Numbered from the stretch's first letter, positions 36,846 to 47,785 are shown. The stretch is DNA of 64,000 nt from Caprella mutica (GCA_947561585.1 CANNZV010000327.1:186001-250000), one strand, 5' to 3'. Notes: generated by a model from the letters alone, not told the origin. Translations and numbers: made by a program.

Positions 36846-37266
36846 ATAAGAAGACACCCTCTGTGAGGACAACCTCTTTACTAACTAGAACTGATTTAGG
36901 GTGAAACTTTACCCCACTCGCTAGGGAGTTATTTTAGGTATAAATATTTCGCCAGAGAAATGTTAAATATTTGATTCGTGTTCATTATCTTGTTATTATA
37001 ATTTTACATGTGTTCTTTGATAGGTGAAAGTATTATAGGGACACACTCGAATCTTCTATATGAAGTTATTTCCTTATTTTTTTGGATAGGCATTTTTATT
37101 AATTGTTTTTTTTTTTAATTTTTTTTTCATATTTTGCAATATTTCAAAATGATACGGAAAACTTCTATTTTTTAAATGGGAGAGCAAAAAAAAACAATTC
37201 ACTAAAATTACAAATACTACTTACTCACTGATCTCACTAAAAATATTCATTTCCATATTGTAATAT

Positions 37267-38351
37267 ACAGGGTGGCGCAAAAAAAAGGAAACCCATTTTC
37301 AAATATTTTTTTTTACAAACTATCAAAGCTAGAAATTTTCTAAAAAAACATATTTATTTGTCAACTTTTTCTGCATCTACCTTGATAATCTGTTAAGAGT
37401 TACAATAAAAATTGAACATCCTGCAGGGAATTAAAAAAAGGGACCAAAAAATGGCTTGCGCGAGCACGAAATACGCAAAAAAGTTCATAATAGGAATAAT
37501 TCCATATGAAAGTAGTAAATATTTAATCCTAGATTTTTTCATTCAATTAACGTTTTGGTTATTGACTCTTTTATTCATGGAAATACATCTTCGTCACTAA
37601 TCACTATATCTTCTACAAAATGTGCATTTTTTTGCAGAAACCATTTTGCAAAATTTAGATGGCGCGTTAAATCAGTTCTAAGAGTTGGAGCATTACATGC
37701 ATCCTAAAAGGATAATATCTCAAATCGTGTTTAACAATTTTATGAAATATGTCTTAAATGATGTCTAATTCTTACCAGCTGATTTATGTTTTTGTATTAT
37801 CAATATTATGTTAATGAAAAAGATAAATGTTTTCATGTGTTCATTCTTTTCTCCTGCGACATGTTCAATTTGTTGTTCAAATTTAAAGTTGTTTCTTCAG
37901 TGTTTAGAAAAAATTGTCACAACAAAAACTCTGTTCTTTTGAAAGCTGCATTTTGAGGGTATCGAATAGGAGATAAAAATTAATGGCGAGATGATTTAAA
38001 AAAGATATCAATTTTAACTTCAAAAAACAACTTTCAGATGCTAATTAATTGTTTTATTTTCTCTTATTTGTTACAAAAAATAATAGAATTTAATGTTTCT
38101 ACATCCATATAAAATGAAGTATACCTCATATGATTTTTTTCATATATTTCGTGCTCGCGCAAGCCATTTCTATGTACCTTTTTTTAATTCGTTGCTGAAT
38201 GTTTCATTTTTGTTGTAACTCTCAATAGATTATCAAGCTAGATGCACAAAAAATAACCGAATAAAACTGTGTTTTTAGAAAATAACTAGCTTTGATAGTT
38301 TGTAAAAAAACTAGTTTGAAAATGGATTTCCTTTTTTTTTGCGCCACCCTG
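37267..38351. mobile_element. Mariner-like non-autonomous element with ~220-bp inverted ends
   Basis: Left end CAGGGTGGCGCAAAAAAAAG. The right end is the reverse complement, and TA flanks both (37265-37266 and 38352-38353). Inward, mirrored phrases include 'aaactatcaaagctag', 'gttacaataaaaattgaaca'-like and 'atggcttgcgcgagcacgaa', the last ending near 37470 and starting near 38147. The inverted ends are thus about 220 bp, long for a mariner. The centre is AT-rich and has no transposase frame; the 62-residue frame at 37412-37600 lies across the left arm. Confidence 0.88.
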
Positions 38352-38484
38352 TATAGCTAACAAATCAATATTTCTTCATATATATACCGTAGTTATTGTT
38401 GTATAACCAGAATAACCATTTTTTTCCATGGAAACCAAGTGAAAATGTCTCTACAACAAAGATAACTAGATTATGAGCACTCGG

Positions 38485-39000
38485 TAGAGCGCATACCTTC
38501 GCCTACGCTTTGACCCGTTCTCTCCCAAAATTTGAGAAATTGCTAACTGGATAGAAACCAATCGTCCCACCAAGTTTCATGCAATATGGTACAATACTTT
38601 TTGAGTTATCAAATTATAAATGACCTTGACCTTGACCTTTGACCGGATCGCTTCCAAAATTCTACCAGATCGTTCCTGGACATTGACCAATCGTCCCATC
38701 AAATTTCAGACAATTTGGTTGAGTACTTTTGGAGTTATTGAATTACAAATGGCCTTGACCTTGATCTTTGACCTTTGTCCCGATCGCTCCCAAAATCTAA
38801 GAAAATGGTTCCTGTATATTGACCAATCGTCCCACCAAGTTTCATGCAATATGGTTCAATCCTTTTGGAGTTATAAATGACCATGACCTTGACCTTTGAC
38901 CGGGTCGGTCCTAAAATTCTAGCAGCAGGTCACTGGACATGGACCAATCGATCGTTCCACTAAGCTTCAGGCAAATTTGTTGAATACTTTTTCAGTTAAG
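38485..39000 (+). repeat. Tandem repeat, ~130-bp unit, 4 copies, with TGACCTTTGACC motifs
   Basis: 'caatcgtcccaccaagtttc' and variants occur near 38559, 38688, 38823 and 38942, each followed by a 'ttttggagttat' type phrase. Between copies lie 'gaccttgaccttgacctttg' type runs (38621-38645, 38752-38778, 38883-38902). The array begins with 'gcactcggtagagcgc', which resembles a tRNA A box, so a SINE-related origin is possible. The 86-residue frame at 38620 is a repeat translation (TLTFD, RSW). Confidence 0.85.
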
Positions 39001-39065
39001 CGAATAACAAGATTATAAATAAATTAATTAATTCCGATGAAAATATGACCTTCCAGCATTCTGCA

Positions 39066-39345
39066 AAGGTAATTATCGGCAGACATTAACTGTCAAGGAG
39101 GGGCAGAAAAAACTGTGCCAAACCATCCCCACTGCGTAATATCATCGGCAGACAATAACTGTCAAGGAGGGGCACAAAGAACTGCGCCAAACCGTCCTCA
39201 CTGGTTGATATTATCGGCAGACATTAACTGCCAAGGAGAGGCACAAAGAACTGCGTTAAACCGTCCCCACTGGGTAATATTATCGGCAGACATTAAGCGC
39301 TAAGGAGGGGCACAAAGAACTGCTCCAAACCGTCCCAAATATTAT
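39066..39345. repeat. Minisatellite, 69-bp unit, 4 copies
   Basis: 'attatcggcagacattaact' begins near 39071, 39140, 39209 and 39278, followed by 'gtcaaggaggggcacaaaga' and 'actgcgccaaaccgtcc'. The unit is a multiple of three, which explains the open frame at 39115-39303. Confidence 0.93.
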
Positions 39346-39349
39346 GATA

Positions 39350-40050
39350 TCTGAGCTAAATGAGTGCTGGTGATTAATTGACGCCATCTAGTGAGAATGG
39401 TGTGGAGCAATCTAGGCGATTATATGGTGACATGTGCTCCAGAAGATTACAAAGGGGACCATTACTCTGGCCTGACGCTGAAGAATCTCAACAGTGTCCA
39501 TTATCAAAGGGATGCTTTCATTAATTAGGGGACCTCAAATTTGGGAGGAAGACCGACCGGTGAACCGGAATGTGAGAACAGCTTGTGTAGTGATATGGCG
39601 TTGATTTGTACTGAATGTTATGAAGTTATATTAATTGTATAGAGGTTATCTTGTTGTGACTGTACAGTGCACATTTCATTTATATTGGGTTATTACCGAA
39701 TTATCGCACAGTAAAACCCTATGTTTTAATCAAGTTTCATTTTTTGAATTTCACCGAAAGAACGAGATTGTCGAAACTGGCAATCGTCGGTTTTCTGTCC
39801 CCTGTCATATTCGATAAAATTAATGATAAGCAAGCTGATGAATATTCAACATTTATTGTTAATATATTTAAAATATCGATGATTTCTAGATTTTACAGAA
39901 TATTCTCAAGAAACATTACGGCTAAAAATTTTCACGAGTTCTTAATTGCTATACTGTTTGGTAATAGACTGCGAATATTTATACCTTATATAATTTAATA
40001 GCTTATCTGAACGATTATTATTCGTATTCTAGTTGTTATGCAATTGTTTT
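39350..40050. other. Unique sequence, no gene supported
   Basis: 39350-39600 is GC-richer and unique. Two overlapping plus-strand frames (60 and 84 residues, 39635-39998) have no recognisable motif. Confidence 0.45.
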
Positions 40051-40051
40051 A

Positions 40052-40195
40052 AAGTTACATAATCCCGCACAGTTACATATTTCCGTACAGTTATTTATTC
40101 CCGTACCATAACGTATTACAGTAGATTCCGAACATCACATTCACTGGTTAATTCGTGATAAAATAGTTTTTTTAGTAAGATAAGTGTTAAAACGG
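40052..40195 (+). repeat. Dispersed repeat G, second copy
   Basis: Has 'agttacataatcccgcac', 'agttacatatttccgtac', then 'cacattcactggttaattcg' and 'tgataaaatag'. Same order and strand as 27907-28085, with fewer subrepeats. Confidence 0.8.
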
Positions 40196-40283
40196 ATTGA
40201 CGGACACTTGGTCAAATGACACGTCTTATCTAAATAACCATTTACCTATGGACATTTTGCTGAAATAACAAACCATTTCTGGT

Positions 40284-40455
40284 TGACTCTGTTTCATACT
40301 GTGACTCTGTTTCACATTGTGACTCTGTTTCATATTGTGACTCTGTTTCATATTGTGACACTGTTTCATATTGTGACTCTGTTTCATATAATGACTCTGT
40401 TTCACATTGTGACTCTGTTTCATATTGTGACACTGTTTCATATTGTAATTCTGTG
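40284..40455. repeat. Minisatellite, 18-bp unit, about 9.5 copies
   Basis: Unit 'tgactctgtttcatattg'. As the length is a multiple of three, frames stay open on both strands (MTLFHIV and QYETES/NMKQSH patterns). These are repeat translations. Confidence 0.95.
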
Positions 40456-40574
40456 TTCTTGTTTGTTTCAGATTTTCTTCAGCTTTAGTTGTACCGAGAC
40501 AGTAGAGACAGAGCTAGAAAAGCACCACCAAGATCGTCCCTACAGTTGATGATTGTACTGGCTCTTCAGACTGG

Positions 40575-40660
40575 TGGGCGGGCGTGTATTGTGGTAATGG
40601 GGGTGTATTGTGGCAATGGGGGTTTATTGGGATGATATGGGTGCATTGGGGTTAAATATG
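40575..40660. repeat. Short G/T-rich tandem repeat, ~21-bp unit
   Basis: About 4 diverged units of 'gtgtattgtggtaatggggg'. Confidence 0.65.
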
Positions 40661-40764
40661 TGGATTTAAAAGTATGTGGAAAGTGAGGATTGCTAGCTCA
40701 AAAATATTAGAAATGTTCCTTATTGAGCAAACTGGCTTAAAATTGTGCCTAGTCGTAACCGTTT

Positions 40765-41130
40765 AGTGTGATGGGTGTAGATGGTTTGAAGAGGTGATGG
40801 TTTTATGTGGATGGTTTGATAAGTTAATGGATGTATGTAGAATGTAGATGGTTTGATGAGGTGATGGGTGTATGTAGATTGTTTGATGAGGTGATGGATA
40901 TTTTTAGAAGGTTGGATGAGTTGAAGGGTGTATGTAGATTGTTTTATGAGGTGATGGGAGTATGTATATGGTTTGATGATGTGATGGGTGTATGTAGATG
41001 GTTTGATGAGATGATGGGTGTTTGTAAATGGATTGATGAGATGATGCATGTTTGTATATGGTTTGATGAGATGATGGGTGCTGATAGATGGTTTGATGAG
41101 ATGATGGATGTTTGTAGATGGTTTAATGAC
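40765..41130. repeat. Minisatellite, 30-bp unit, about 12 copies
   Basis: Unit 'tgtagatggtttgatgaggt' plus 'gatgggtgta'. Being a multiple of three, it gives open frames on both strands (CRWFDEVMGV and HHLIKPSTYT), with no sign of a real protein. Confidence 0.92.
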
Positions 41131-41358
41131 TTTTACTGCGATTATGAAAATACTACAACTATTATAATCTATTTATGATTATTATTTCAAACGTTTACCA
41201 AATACTATTACGATACAAAAAAAAGGTAAGGATATTATTATGAAATAAAAAATTCAATATAATCACCGACAATTAAATCTGTGATTTAAACAACATTTTT
41301 CCTATATTTTCCCAACAGTTAAATGAACTTTTGAACAGTTTACCACTTTTTAATCTTC

Positions 41359-41598
41359 TTAACCCTAATGAGTTTGACGTGTTTTTTCTAGGTACATCTT
41401 TTTGAAATTACTTAATATCCATTCCTTTAAATTTACTGGCCTTTCTTGACTTTGTTCTTACATAAATATCAAATATAAATTTGTATTTAAAAGTTAAAGA
41501 ATATTTACATATCGGCGTAAATCACTTGAATTATGGAATTAATTTTACTTTGTTGACGTGTGGCAACGTGGAAATACAGTTTGGTTAAAATTACAGAA
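41359..41598 (+). mobile_element. piggyBac-like MITE (family A), truncated copy
   Basis: TTAA at 41359-41362 is followed by CCCTAATGAGTTTGACGTG. The next ~230 bp match the left half of the 21.11 kb copy ('aatttactggcctttcttga', 'tacagtttggtta'). Similarity stops near 41598; the right half is missing. Confidence 0.82.
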
Positions 41599-41599
41599 G

Positions 41600-42400
41600 C
41601 TAATCTTTTTTCTATCAATATCCTAAGGTCGTTATGAATTTCGATCTAAATATTTCATTATCTTATTTGTTCATTTTTTTTATAAATAAAAAAATAGAGA
41701 TTGAAAATCAAAAGAGCTGTTCTTGAAAATCTTAATAACTTCAAGTAAAACATATTAGCTCCTATAAATTTTTCTGTATGACCAATCCCCATTGAGTCTA
41801 TAGATTTGACGCGAGTACTATTTGAGATAAAAATTTACTGAAATAATGGAGTAAACCAAAAAACCATCATATCACTTCGTTTGGACCAAAAATTTGGACT
41901 GTCCACCAAAAATGGGAGGCTATTACACAACAACTCACAAACAAACAAAATCCCCTCCTTCCATCATTCGCACCCTATACCCATTTACAGTTGTCTCAGT
42001 GAACTTAAATTTTCTGTTCGTTTTCTTTAGACTGTTTTCTAAGGAATTTAAGTAAAAATAAACGGTAAAAATTGCAAAAATCCATACCCTTGATATGTAT
42101 TTTTTTATGTAGTAAGCTACAATATACAATAATTATTAGTGAAGATCCTTCCTAAAATTATTGTATGATGGGTCTATGTGTTAGTTAGATTCTTTTTCTC
42201 TTTATTCCAATATGTTGATTTTCATAATTATTTATTTAAGTAAACCATGGCTCTAAATACTTATCTCCAGTTTAAAAAGAAACAATACAATATAGTTTTC
42301 TCATGACAGAGTTTACACTTTCTAAACAGCGAAAAACGATTAGTTTACCTCCAATATCATTAGTATTGAGATTATATTCGGAAAATAAGTTTGATTGAAC
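41600..42400. other. AT-rich sequence, no gene seen
   Basis: No arrays or recognisable coding segments. The 64-residue minus-strand frame at 41935-42129 is unrecognised. Confidence 0.5.
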
Positions 42401-42407
42401 GTGATTT

Positions 42408-42510
42408 TAATGCACTCTACATCACTGCAATGCACTCTACATCACTACAATGCACTCTACATCACTGCAATGCACTTTACATCACTGCAATGCACTCTAC
42501 ATCACTGCAG
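42408..42510. repeat. Minisatellite, 20-bp unit, 5 copies
   Basis: Unit 'aatgcactctacatcactgc', nearly perfect. Downstream, 'gaaactatagcgctat' occurs twice at 42623 and 42657. Confidence 0.95.
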
Positions 42511-42967
42511 CTCCAATGCAGTTAGTTTATCTAACCGTGAAATCAAATGAGGAGGGGAGCTCTATAATGAATGTTAGACCAATTAGGGAATTAAATCTAC
42601 CTCTCCTTCTATAGTTCCTATATTGAAACTATAGCGCTATATTTAGTTACAGAGAGTGAAACTATAGCGCTATTTATAACAGAATATAATAATATATAGT
42701 GGCTGATAGAATTTAAGAAAAATGAAATTACTTTATTGAAAGAGTTAAATTTGGATCACACAAATGGATTTTAATTTGTATTCTATTTTGAATATTTTTT
42801 TTTCAATTTGTCAAAATTATTTGCGATATATTTTTAGATGGTAGAACAAATATAGTGTTCAACACTTCATTCTCATCATTTTATCAAACATTGAAAAGCT
42901 TTCTGGAAATAGTTACTTTTGTTTTATTCTATTTCATTTGAATATCGTTCATTTGGTCTCTTTATTT

Positions 42968-43110
42968 CAGTTCAATGACGTTCCATTCCTCTAGTTCAAT
43001 GACGTTCCATTCCCTTAGTTTAATGACGTTCTATTCCTTTAGTTCCATGACGTCCCATTCCTTTAGTTCCATCACGTTCCATTATTTTAGTTCCATTACG
43101 TTCCAATCCA
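42968..43110. repeat. Minisatellite, ~22-bp unit, 6 copies
   Basis: Unit 'agttcaatgacgttccattc' plus 'ctt', with atgacgtc and atcacgtt variants. The 79-residue frame is a repeat translation (MTFHSFSS). Confidence 0.92.
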
Positions 43111-43408
43111 ATCTACAAGGACCAGATTCAATCCTGAGGCCATGTTCTGATCCTCTACAAAATAGCTACGACTCAAAGCAACTACTTTGTCTCTCTCTCT
43201 CCTTTGTTGTGTAATATTTTCCCTTCTGTAAATAACTTAAATAGCTGTGGGGTAGTGAAACAAATAATGATTATAATTATTTACTATTTACAGGATGGAA
43301 AATTACCAATTAGTGTTATTATACCTATGTCTATTAATGACTCTCAAATTTCACTCATTGACTAGAGATGTATCTTTCGTTGAAAGAATATATCCTGATA
43401 GTCATGCA

Positions 43409-43683
43409 GTTAGTATATATACTAAACTATTGTTTAGCACATTTCAGGTAAAAATATTGAACATATAGGGAGGAATAAAGAAATACATAGGTATGTAAGA
43501 AATTGGCAACTGAGAGAGCAGAGCTGTCGCATGATTGGGTGGAGTGTGACCCAATCACAGATTGCGCATATGTGTTTGTGTGAAAACGTGGTCAGACGAA
43601 ATGAAACCATGAAAGTTTGGACAGATGTGTGCTTATGGGCTGACTAAACTGTATTTCTAACTTCCCAGACGTCACCACAGTAC
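43409..43683 (-). mobile_element. piggyBac-like MITE (family A), right half only
   Basis: In reverse orientation it matches the right half of family A: 'agtatatatactaaac', 'attggcaactgagagagcag', 'gggtggagtgtgacccaatc', 'aaactgtatttctaac'. It is joined directly at 'gtacaatt' to repeat B. No TTAA end survives on the left. Confidence 0.78.
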
Positions 43684-43978
43684 AATTGGAGGGTTGAGAG
43701 GTAAAGTTGGGTAACTACGATCCAGTCAGAACTAACCATACTTTACCTCGCACGTCTAATCTAATATTTACTGAACGGTAAAGTTGGGTAACTCCTGGTA
43801 GGTTATATATACACTTATTTCGCGCATTTAGTGAGTGGTAAAATCGAGTGCGGAGTTACCTACCTTTACCTCAACACTAAATTGTGTGTGCAGTGAGAGG
43901 CACACTTGGGTGAGTTTATACACAACTGTTCTTCTAAACAGTATTGTCCTTACGGTGAGAGGTAAAGTCGGGAAAGAA
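43684..43978 (+). repeat. Repeat B array, ~70-bp diverged units
   Basis: Starts 'ggagggttgagaggtaaagt' and repeats 'gtaaagttgggtaactac' or variants about five times. It contains units in both orientations (e.g. 'gttacctacctttacctc' near 43856). Related to 55505-55797 and 8972-9077. Confidence 0.8.
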
Positions 43979-44008
43979 CGAACCCAACTATACATTTTAC
44001 AGGTCTAG

Positions 44009-44312
44009 TTGATCCAAATGAAATGATATTTTATCCAACATAATATCAATTTTATCCAAGTGAATTTGAATTTGCTCAATGTGAAATTGAATTTGATCTT
44101 TATGCAATTGAATTTGATCCATGTGAAATAATTCTTGATCAAAGTGAAATAATATTTGATGCAAGTGAAATAATATTTGATGCAAGTGAAATAATATTTG
44201 ATGCAAGTGAAATAATATTTGATGCAAGTGAAATATTATTTGATCCAAGCGAAATAATATTTGATCCAAGTGAAATAATATTTGATCCAAGTGAAATAAT
44301 ATTTGATCTACG
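44009..44312. repeat. Minisatellite, 21-bp unit, about 14 copies
   Basis: Unit 'gatccaagtgaaataatatt' plus 't' (gatgcaag variant in the middle). On the minus strand it stays open as a 97-residue frame of heptads LDQILFH. The period rather than selection can explain this, because a 21-bp unit without a stop in one frame remains open. Confidence 0.95.
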
Positions 44313-44433
44313 AGAAATTATTGAATATTTTCATTCCGATACCTCACATTTTGTGTCTTACAAGTAAAAAGTAACGCTTTTAACATTTAATATATAAAAA
44401 ATATATTTGTATAATTTATGAGAGATTATAATT

Positions 44434-45800
44434 GGCCACCATAATCTCTCATTCATCACCATAATCCTTCATTGCACACCATAATCCTTCATTGTCCACT
44501 ATAATCCTTCATTACCCACCATAATCTTTCATAGCTCACAATAATCTTTCATTGGTCATCATAATCTTCCATTGCCCTCCATAATCTTTCATTGCCCACC
44601 ATAATCTTTCATTACCCACCATGATCTTTCATTGCCCACCATAATATTTCATTGTCGACCATAATCTTTCTTTGTCCACTATAATCCTTCATTACCCACC
44701 ATAATCTTTCATTGCTCACCATAATCATCCATTGCCCACCATAATCTTTCATTGTCCACCATAATCCTTCATTGCCCACCATAATCCTTCATTGCCCACC
44801 ATAATATTTCATTGCCTACCATAATCTTTCATTGCCTACCATAGTCTTTCATTACCCACCATGATCTTTCATTGCCCACCATAATACTTCATTGCCCACT
44901 ATAATCCTTCATTATCCACCATAATCTTTCATTGCCCACCATAATCTTCCATTGCCCACCATTATCTTTCATTGCCCACCATAATCCTTCATTGCCCACA
45001 ATAATATTTATTGCCTACCATAATCTTTCATTACCCACCATGATCTTTCATTGCCACCATAATATTTTATTGCCCACCATAATCTTTCTTCGCCCACCAT
45101 AATCTATCATTGCCCACCATAATCTTTCATTGACAACCATAATAATTCATTGACAACCATAATAATTCATTGACAACCATATTCTTTCATTGCCCACCAT
45201 AATCTTTCAATGTAATAATTATTCATTGCCCACAATAATCCTTCATTGCCCACCATAATCCTTCATTGCACACCATAATCCTCCATTGCCCACCATAATC
45301 TTTCATTTCTCACCATAATCCTTCATTGCCCACTATAATTTTTCATTACCCACCATAATCTTTCATTGCCAACCATAATAATTTATTGACAACCATAATA
45401 ATTTATTGACAACCATAATCTTACATTGCCAACTATAATCTTTCATAGCCAACCATAATCTTCCATTTCCCACATAATCTTCCATTGCCAACCATAATCT
45501 TCCATTGCCCACCATAATCTTCCATTGCCCACCATAATCTTCCATTCATTGCACATCCTAATAATGTTTCATTGTCCACCATAATAATCTATCATTGTCC
45601 ACCATAATAATCTATCATTGCCCACCATAATAATCTATCATTGTCCACCATAATAATCTATCATTGTCCACCATAATAATCTATCATTGTCCACCATAAT
45701 AATCTATCATTGTCCACCATAATAATCTATCATTGTCCACCATAATAATCTATCATTGTCCACCATAATAATCTATCATTGTCCACCATAATAATCTCCA
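44434..45800. repeat. Large minisatellite, 21-bp units changing to ~23-bp units
   Basis: About 65 units of 'ccaccataatctttcattgc' plus 'c', heavily varied. From about 45570 the unit becomes 'tgtccaccataataatctat' plus 'cat', nearly identical in about 10 copies. The homogeneous right end looks like the most recently expanded part. A 60-residue minus-strand frame inside is a repeat translation. Confidence 0.96.
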
Positions 45801-45906
45801 AAATCCTCCATTTTAATTTGTCTATCTATATCTTTCATGCATTATACGTGAAGTTTATTTACATTAAAATAAATTACATAAAATTTATTAACATAAATAC
45901 ATACAA

Positions 45907-45969
45907 AATACCCCTTCCTAGTTTACGTCCCTAAATGAAGTAGGGACGTGCACTAGGAAGGGGGTATTT
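45907..45969. other. Strong hairpin (imperfect inverted repeat)
   Basis: Left arm 'aataccccttcctagtttac' plus 'gtcccta' (45907-45933). Right arm 'tagggacgtgcactaggaag' plus 'ggggtatt'. Only a few mismatches, 7-base loop 'aatgaag'. A related 'acccccttcttagttcgcgt' lies at 46215-46234, so this may be part of a small decayed element. Confidence 0.85.
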
Positions 45970-45974
45970 TTAAA

Positions 45975-46540
45975 TTAATTTATCTCAAATTTACTTAAAT
46001 TTCATCTGATTAAAATATATCGCACAAATAGATATTAATTGACAGACAAATTAGTATCTTAACTACAAATACAAATAATACCAAAAAGGAATATTTGAAT
46101 TTAAAATTCAGCAAATTAAAGAATATAGATATGGAAAACAAATTGAAATATATATACTCTTAATTGCTTTCTCTTAAAATGGTTATCAATATAAGAAAAT
46201 TATTAATTTATGATTACCCCCTTCTTAGTTCGCGTGGGATTACGGTCAGATGAAATGTTATTCCACAACGTGTAAAAAGTCTATGGAAAAATGTAACCAC
46301 ATTTTAAAAAAATGTTTTTTTTTTAATTTTATTATCATTATTTTTGAGAATGTGAGTTTGATGAAACGGACTATATAATGGTAGAGTAAGAAACCTGAAC
46401 AAAATGAAACGAACACCATGGTCAAATAATGAGAGAGAAATAGGGATTTTAATAAAGTTTAAATTGATGAGGTTAATTCCAAACGTTTGTTAGAATGTTC
46501 GATATCTTAGTAATATTACGATACCAGTTTTGTTACATTT
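45975..46540. other. AT-rich sequence, no gene seen
   Basis: Apart from the hairpin-related phrase at 46215-46234, nothing was recognised. Confidence 0.5.
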
Positions 46541-46544
46541 TCTT

Positions 46545-46670
46545 TAGTAATTAACTCAAGCTTAATTAACCAACTAATGTTTCTTGGTGGAATTATAACC
46601 CAATTAGTGTATGTAGATCCCTGGTTTACTACTACCTGACTATAGTACCTATCTAGTAAAAAACAAACTA
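46545..46670 (+). repeat. Fragment of long repeat E
   Basis: 'cccaattagtgtatgtagat', 'cctgactatagtacctat' and 'taattaac' match, in reverse orientation, 52755-52885 next to the E copy there. It appears to have been separated from the E copy at 47786 by two nested insertions. Confidence 0.65.
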
Positions 46671-46680
46671 ATGTTGCTAG

Positions 46681-47363
46681 GGGTTACCCAAGGTTCATAG
46701 ACTATAACAGGTTAAACGAATGTGGAAAAAATTGCCATTGAGAAAACAACATTTTCTGTCTTCCTTCTTGAATATCTCTTAAACGGTAGATTAAACTCGA
46801 GCGTGAGTCAAAATAGAATTCTTCAGAATTTAATAATCCATCGAATGGTATAAAAAATATTTCAATAAAATGGTTATTATCACTACAAAACCAACAAAAA
46901 CTAACTGCTATTCACTACGACAATTAGCAATGGAAGGAACAATTTCTGTCTTCTTGAATATCTCTTAAACAATAGATTAAACTCGGGCGTGAGTCAGAAT
47001 AGAATTCTTTAGAATTTAGTAATCTATCGAATGGTATAAAAAATATTTCAAAGAAATGGTTATTTCCACTGTTAAAAGAACAAAAAGCTAACTGCTATTC
47101 ACGACGTTGTCCGTTGATTAATGGGCACTGGTCAACATTTTAATCCGCTTTAATTACTGTAGCTAAAATCCTAAAATAAGAACAAACCTAATATTGCAAT
47201 AATAAAATAAGAAATAAACAATGTAAAATGTCAATTATTTGTAACATAGGTTTTAATCTAATGAAAAGGTTTTCATATAAAGATTTGTAGACTCAGCTCT
47301 TAGTAACATTTCGTACTATTTTTATTCGTTTAACCTGTTATAGTCTACGAACCTTTGGGTCAC
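46681..47363. mobile_element. Element with ~40-bp inverted ends and an internal 190-bp duplication
   Basis: Left end GGGTTACCCAAGGTTCATAG then 'actataacaggttaaacgaa'. The reversed right end (47363 back to 47325) reads GTGACCCAAAGGTTCGTAGA then 'ctataacaggttaaacgaat'. Inside, two direct copies of about 190 bp (46751-46940, 46941-47107) share 'gaatatctcttaaac', 'gcgtgagtca' and 'tggtataaaaaatatttca'. No coding content. The superfamily cannot be told from these ends. Confidence 0.65.
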
Positions 47364-47783
47364 TATTCACTAGTCCGACGCCCCAATAGTCCGACACTTT
47401 AGTAATTTATTACTGATTTAACATAAAATATGTGTATATCGGGGCACGTGCCACCCCCCGAACCCCCTTGCCAAGTCATTAAACAATCATGAATTGTGCC
47501 GTACAATAACCTACAGATACAACAAACTACATTAAATGATGAAATACAATGAAGGAATAAATAAATAATAAATATATTTATAGAACTAAAGTGATATGAA
47601 AGAGTGATATTAAATTTAAAAAATGAAAGAAATTAAAAATTATTTTATTATTTAGATAAGTTATTAATTGAGTAAACCTATTTAATCATTTTTTTTATTT
47701 TAATCGAAAAATAAAAACTAATAATAACACAGAGAGATATAACTGTCGGACTAGGGGGCGTCAGCCAGCATAATGGCACGTCT
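47358..47783 (+). mobile_element. D-family MITE, copy 1
   Basis: Left end GGTCACTATTCACTAGTCCG then 'acgccccaatagtccgacac'. The right end is a degenerate reverse copy, 'ctgtcggactagggggcgtc' plus 'agccagcataatgg'. The left 230 bp also match 51273 back to 51000 and 53150 back to 52900. Ends overlap the flanking element at 46681-47363 by a few bases, so the exact border is uncertain. Confidence 0.65.
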
Positions 47784-47785
47784 TC

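Noticed and set aside
38478..38500. tRNA A-box-like 'gcactcggtagagcgc'
   Set aside because: No B box at a proper distance follows, so a tRNA gene is not supported; at most a SINE remnant.
44434..45800. Possible CRISPR-like array because of regular short repeats
   Set aside because: Units are head-to-tail without unique spacers, and the sequence is eukaryotic in character; it is a minisatellite.
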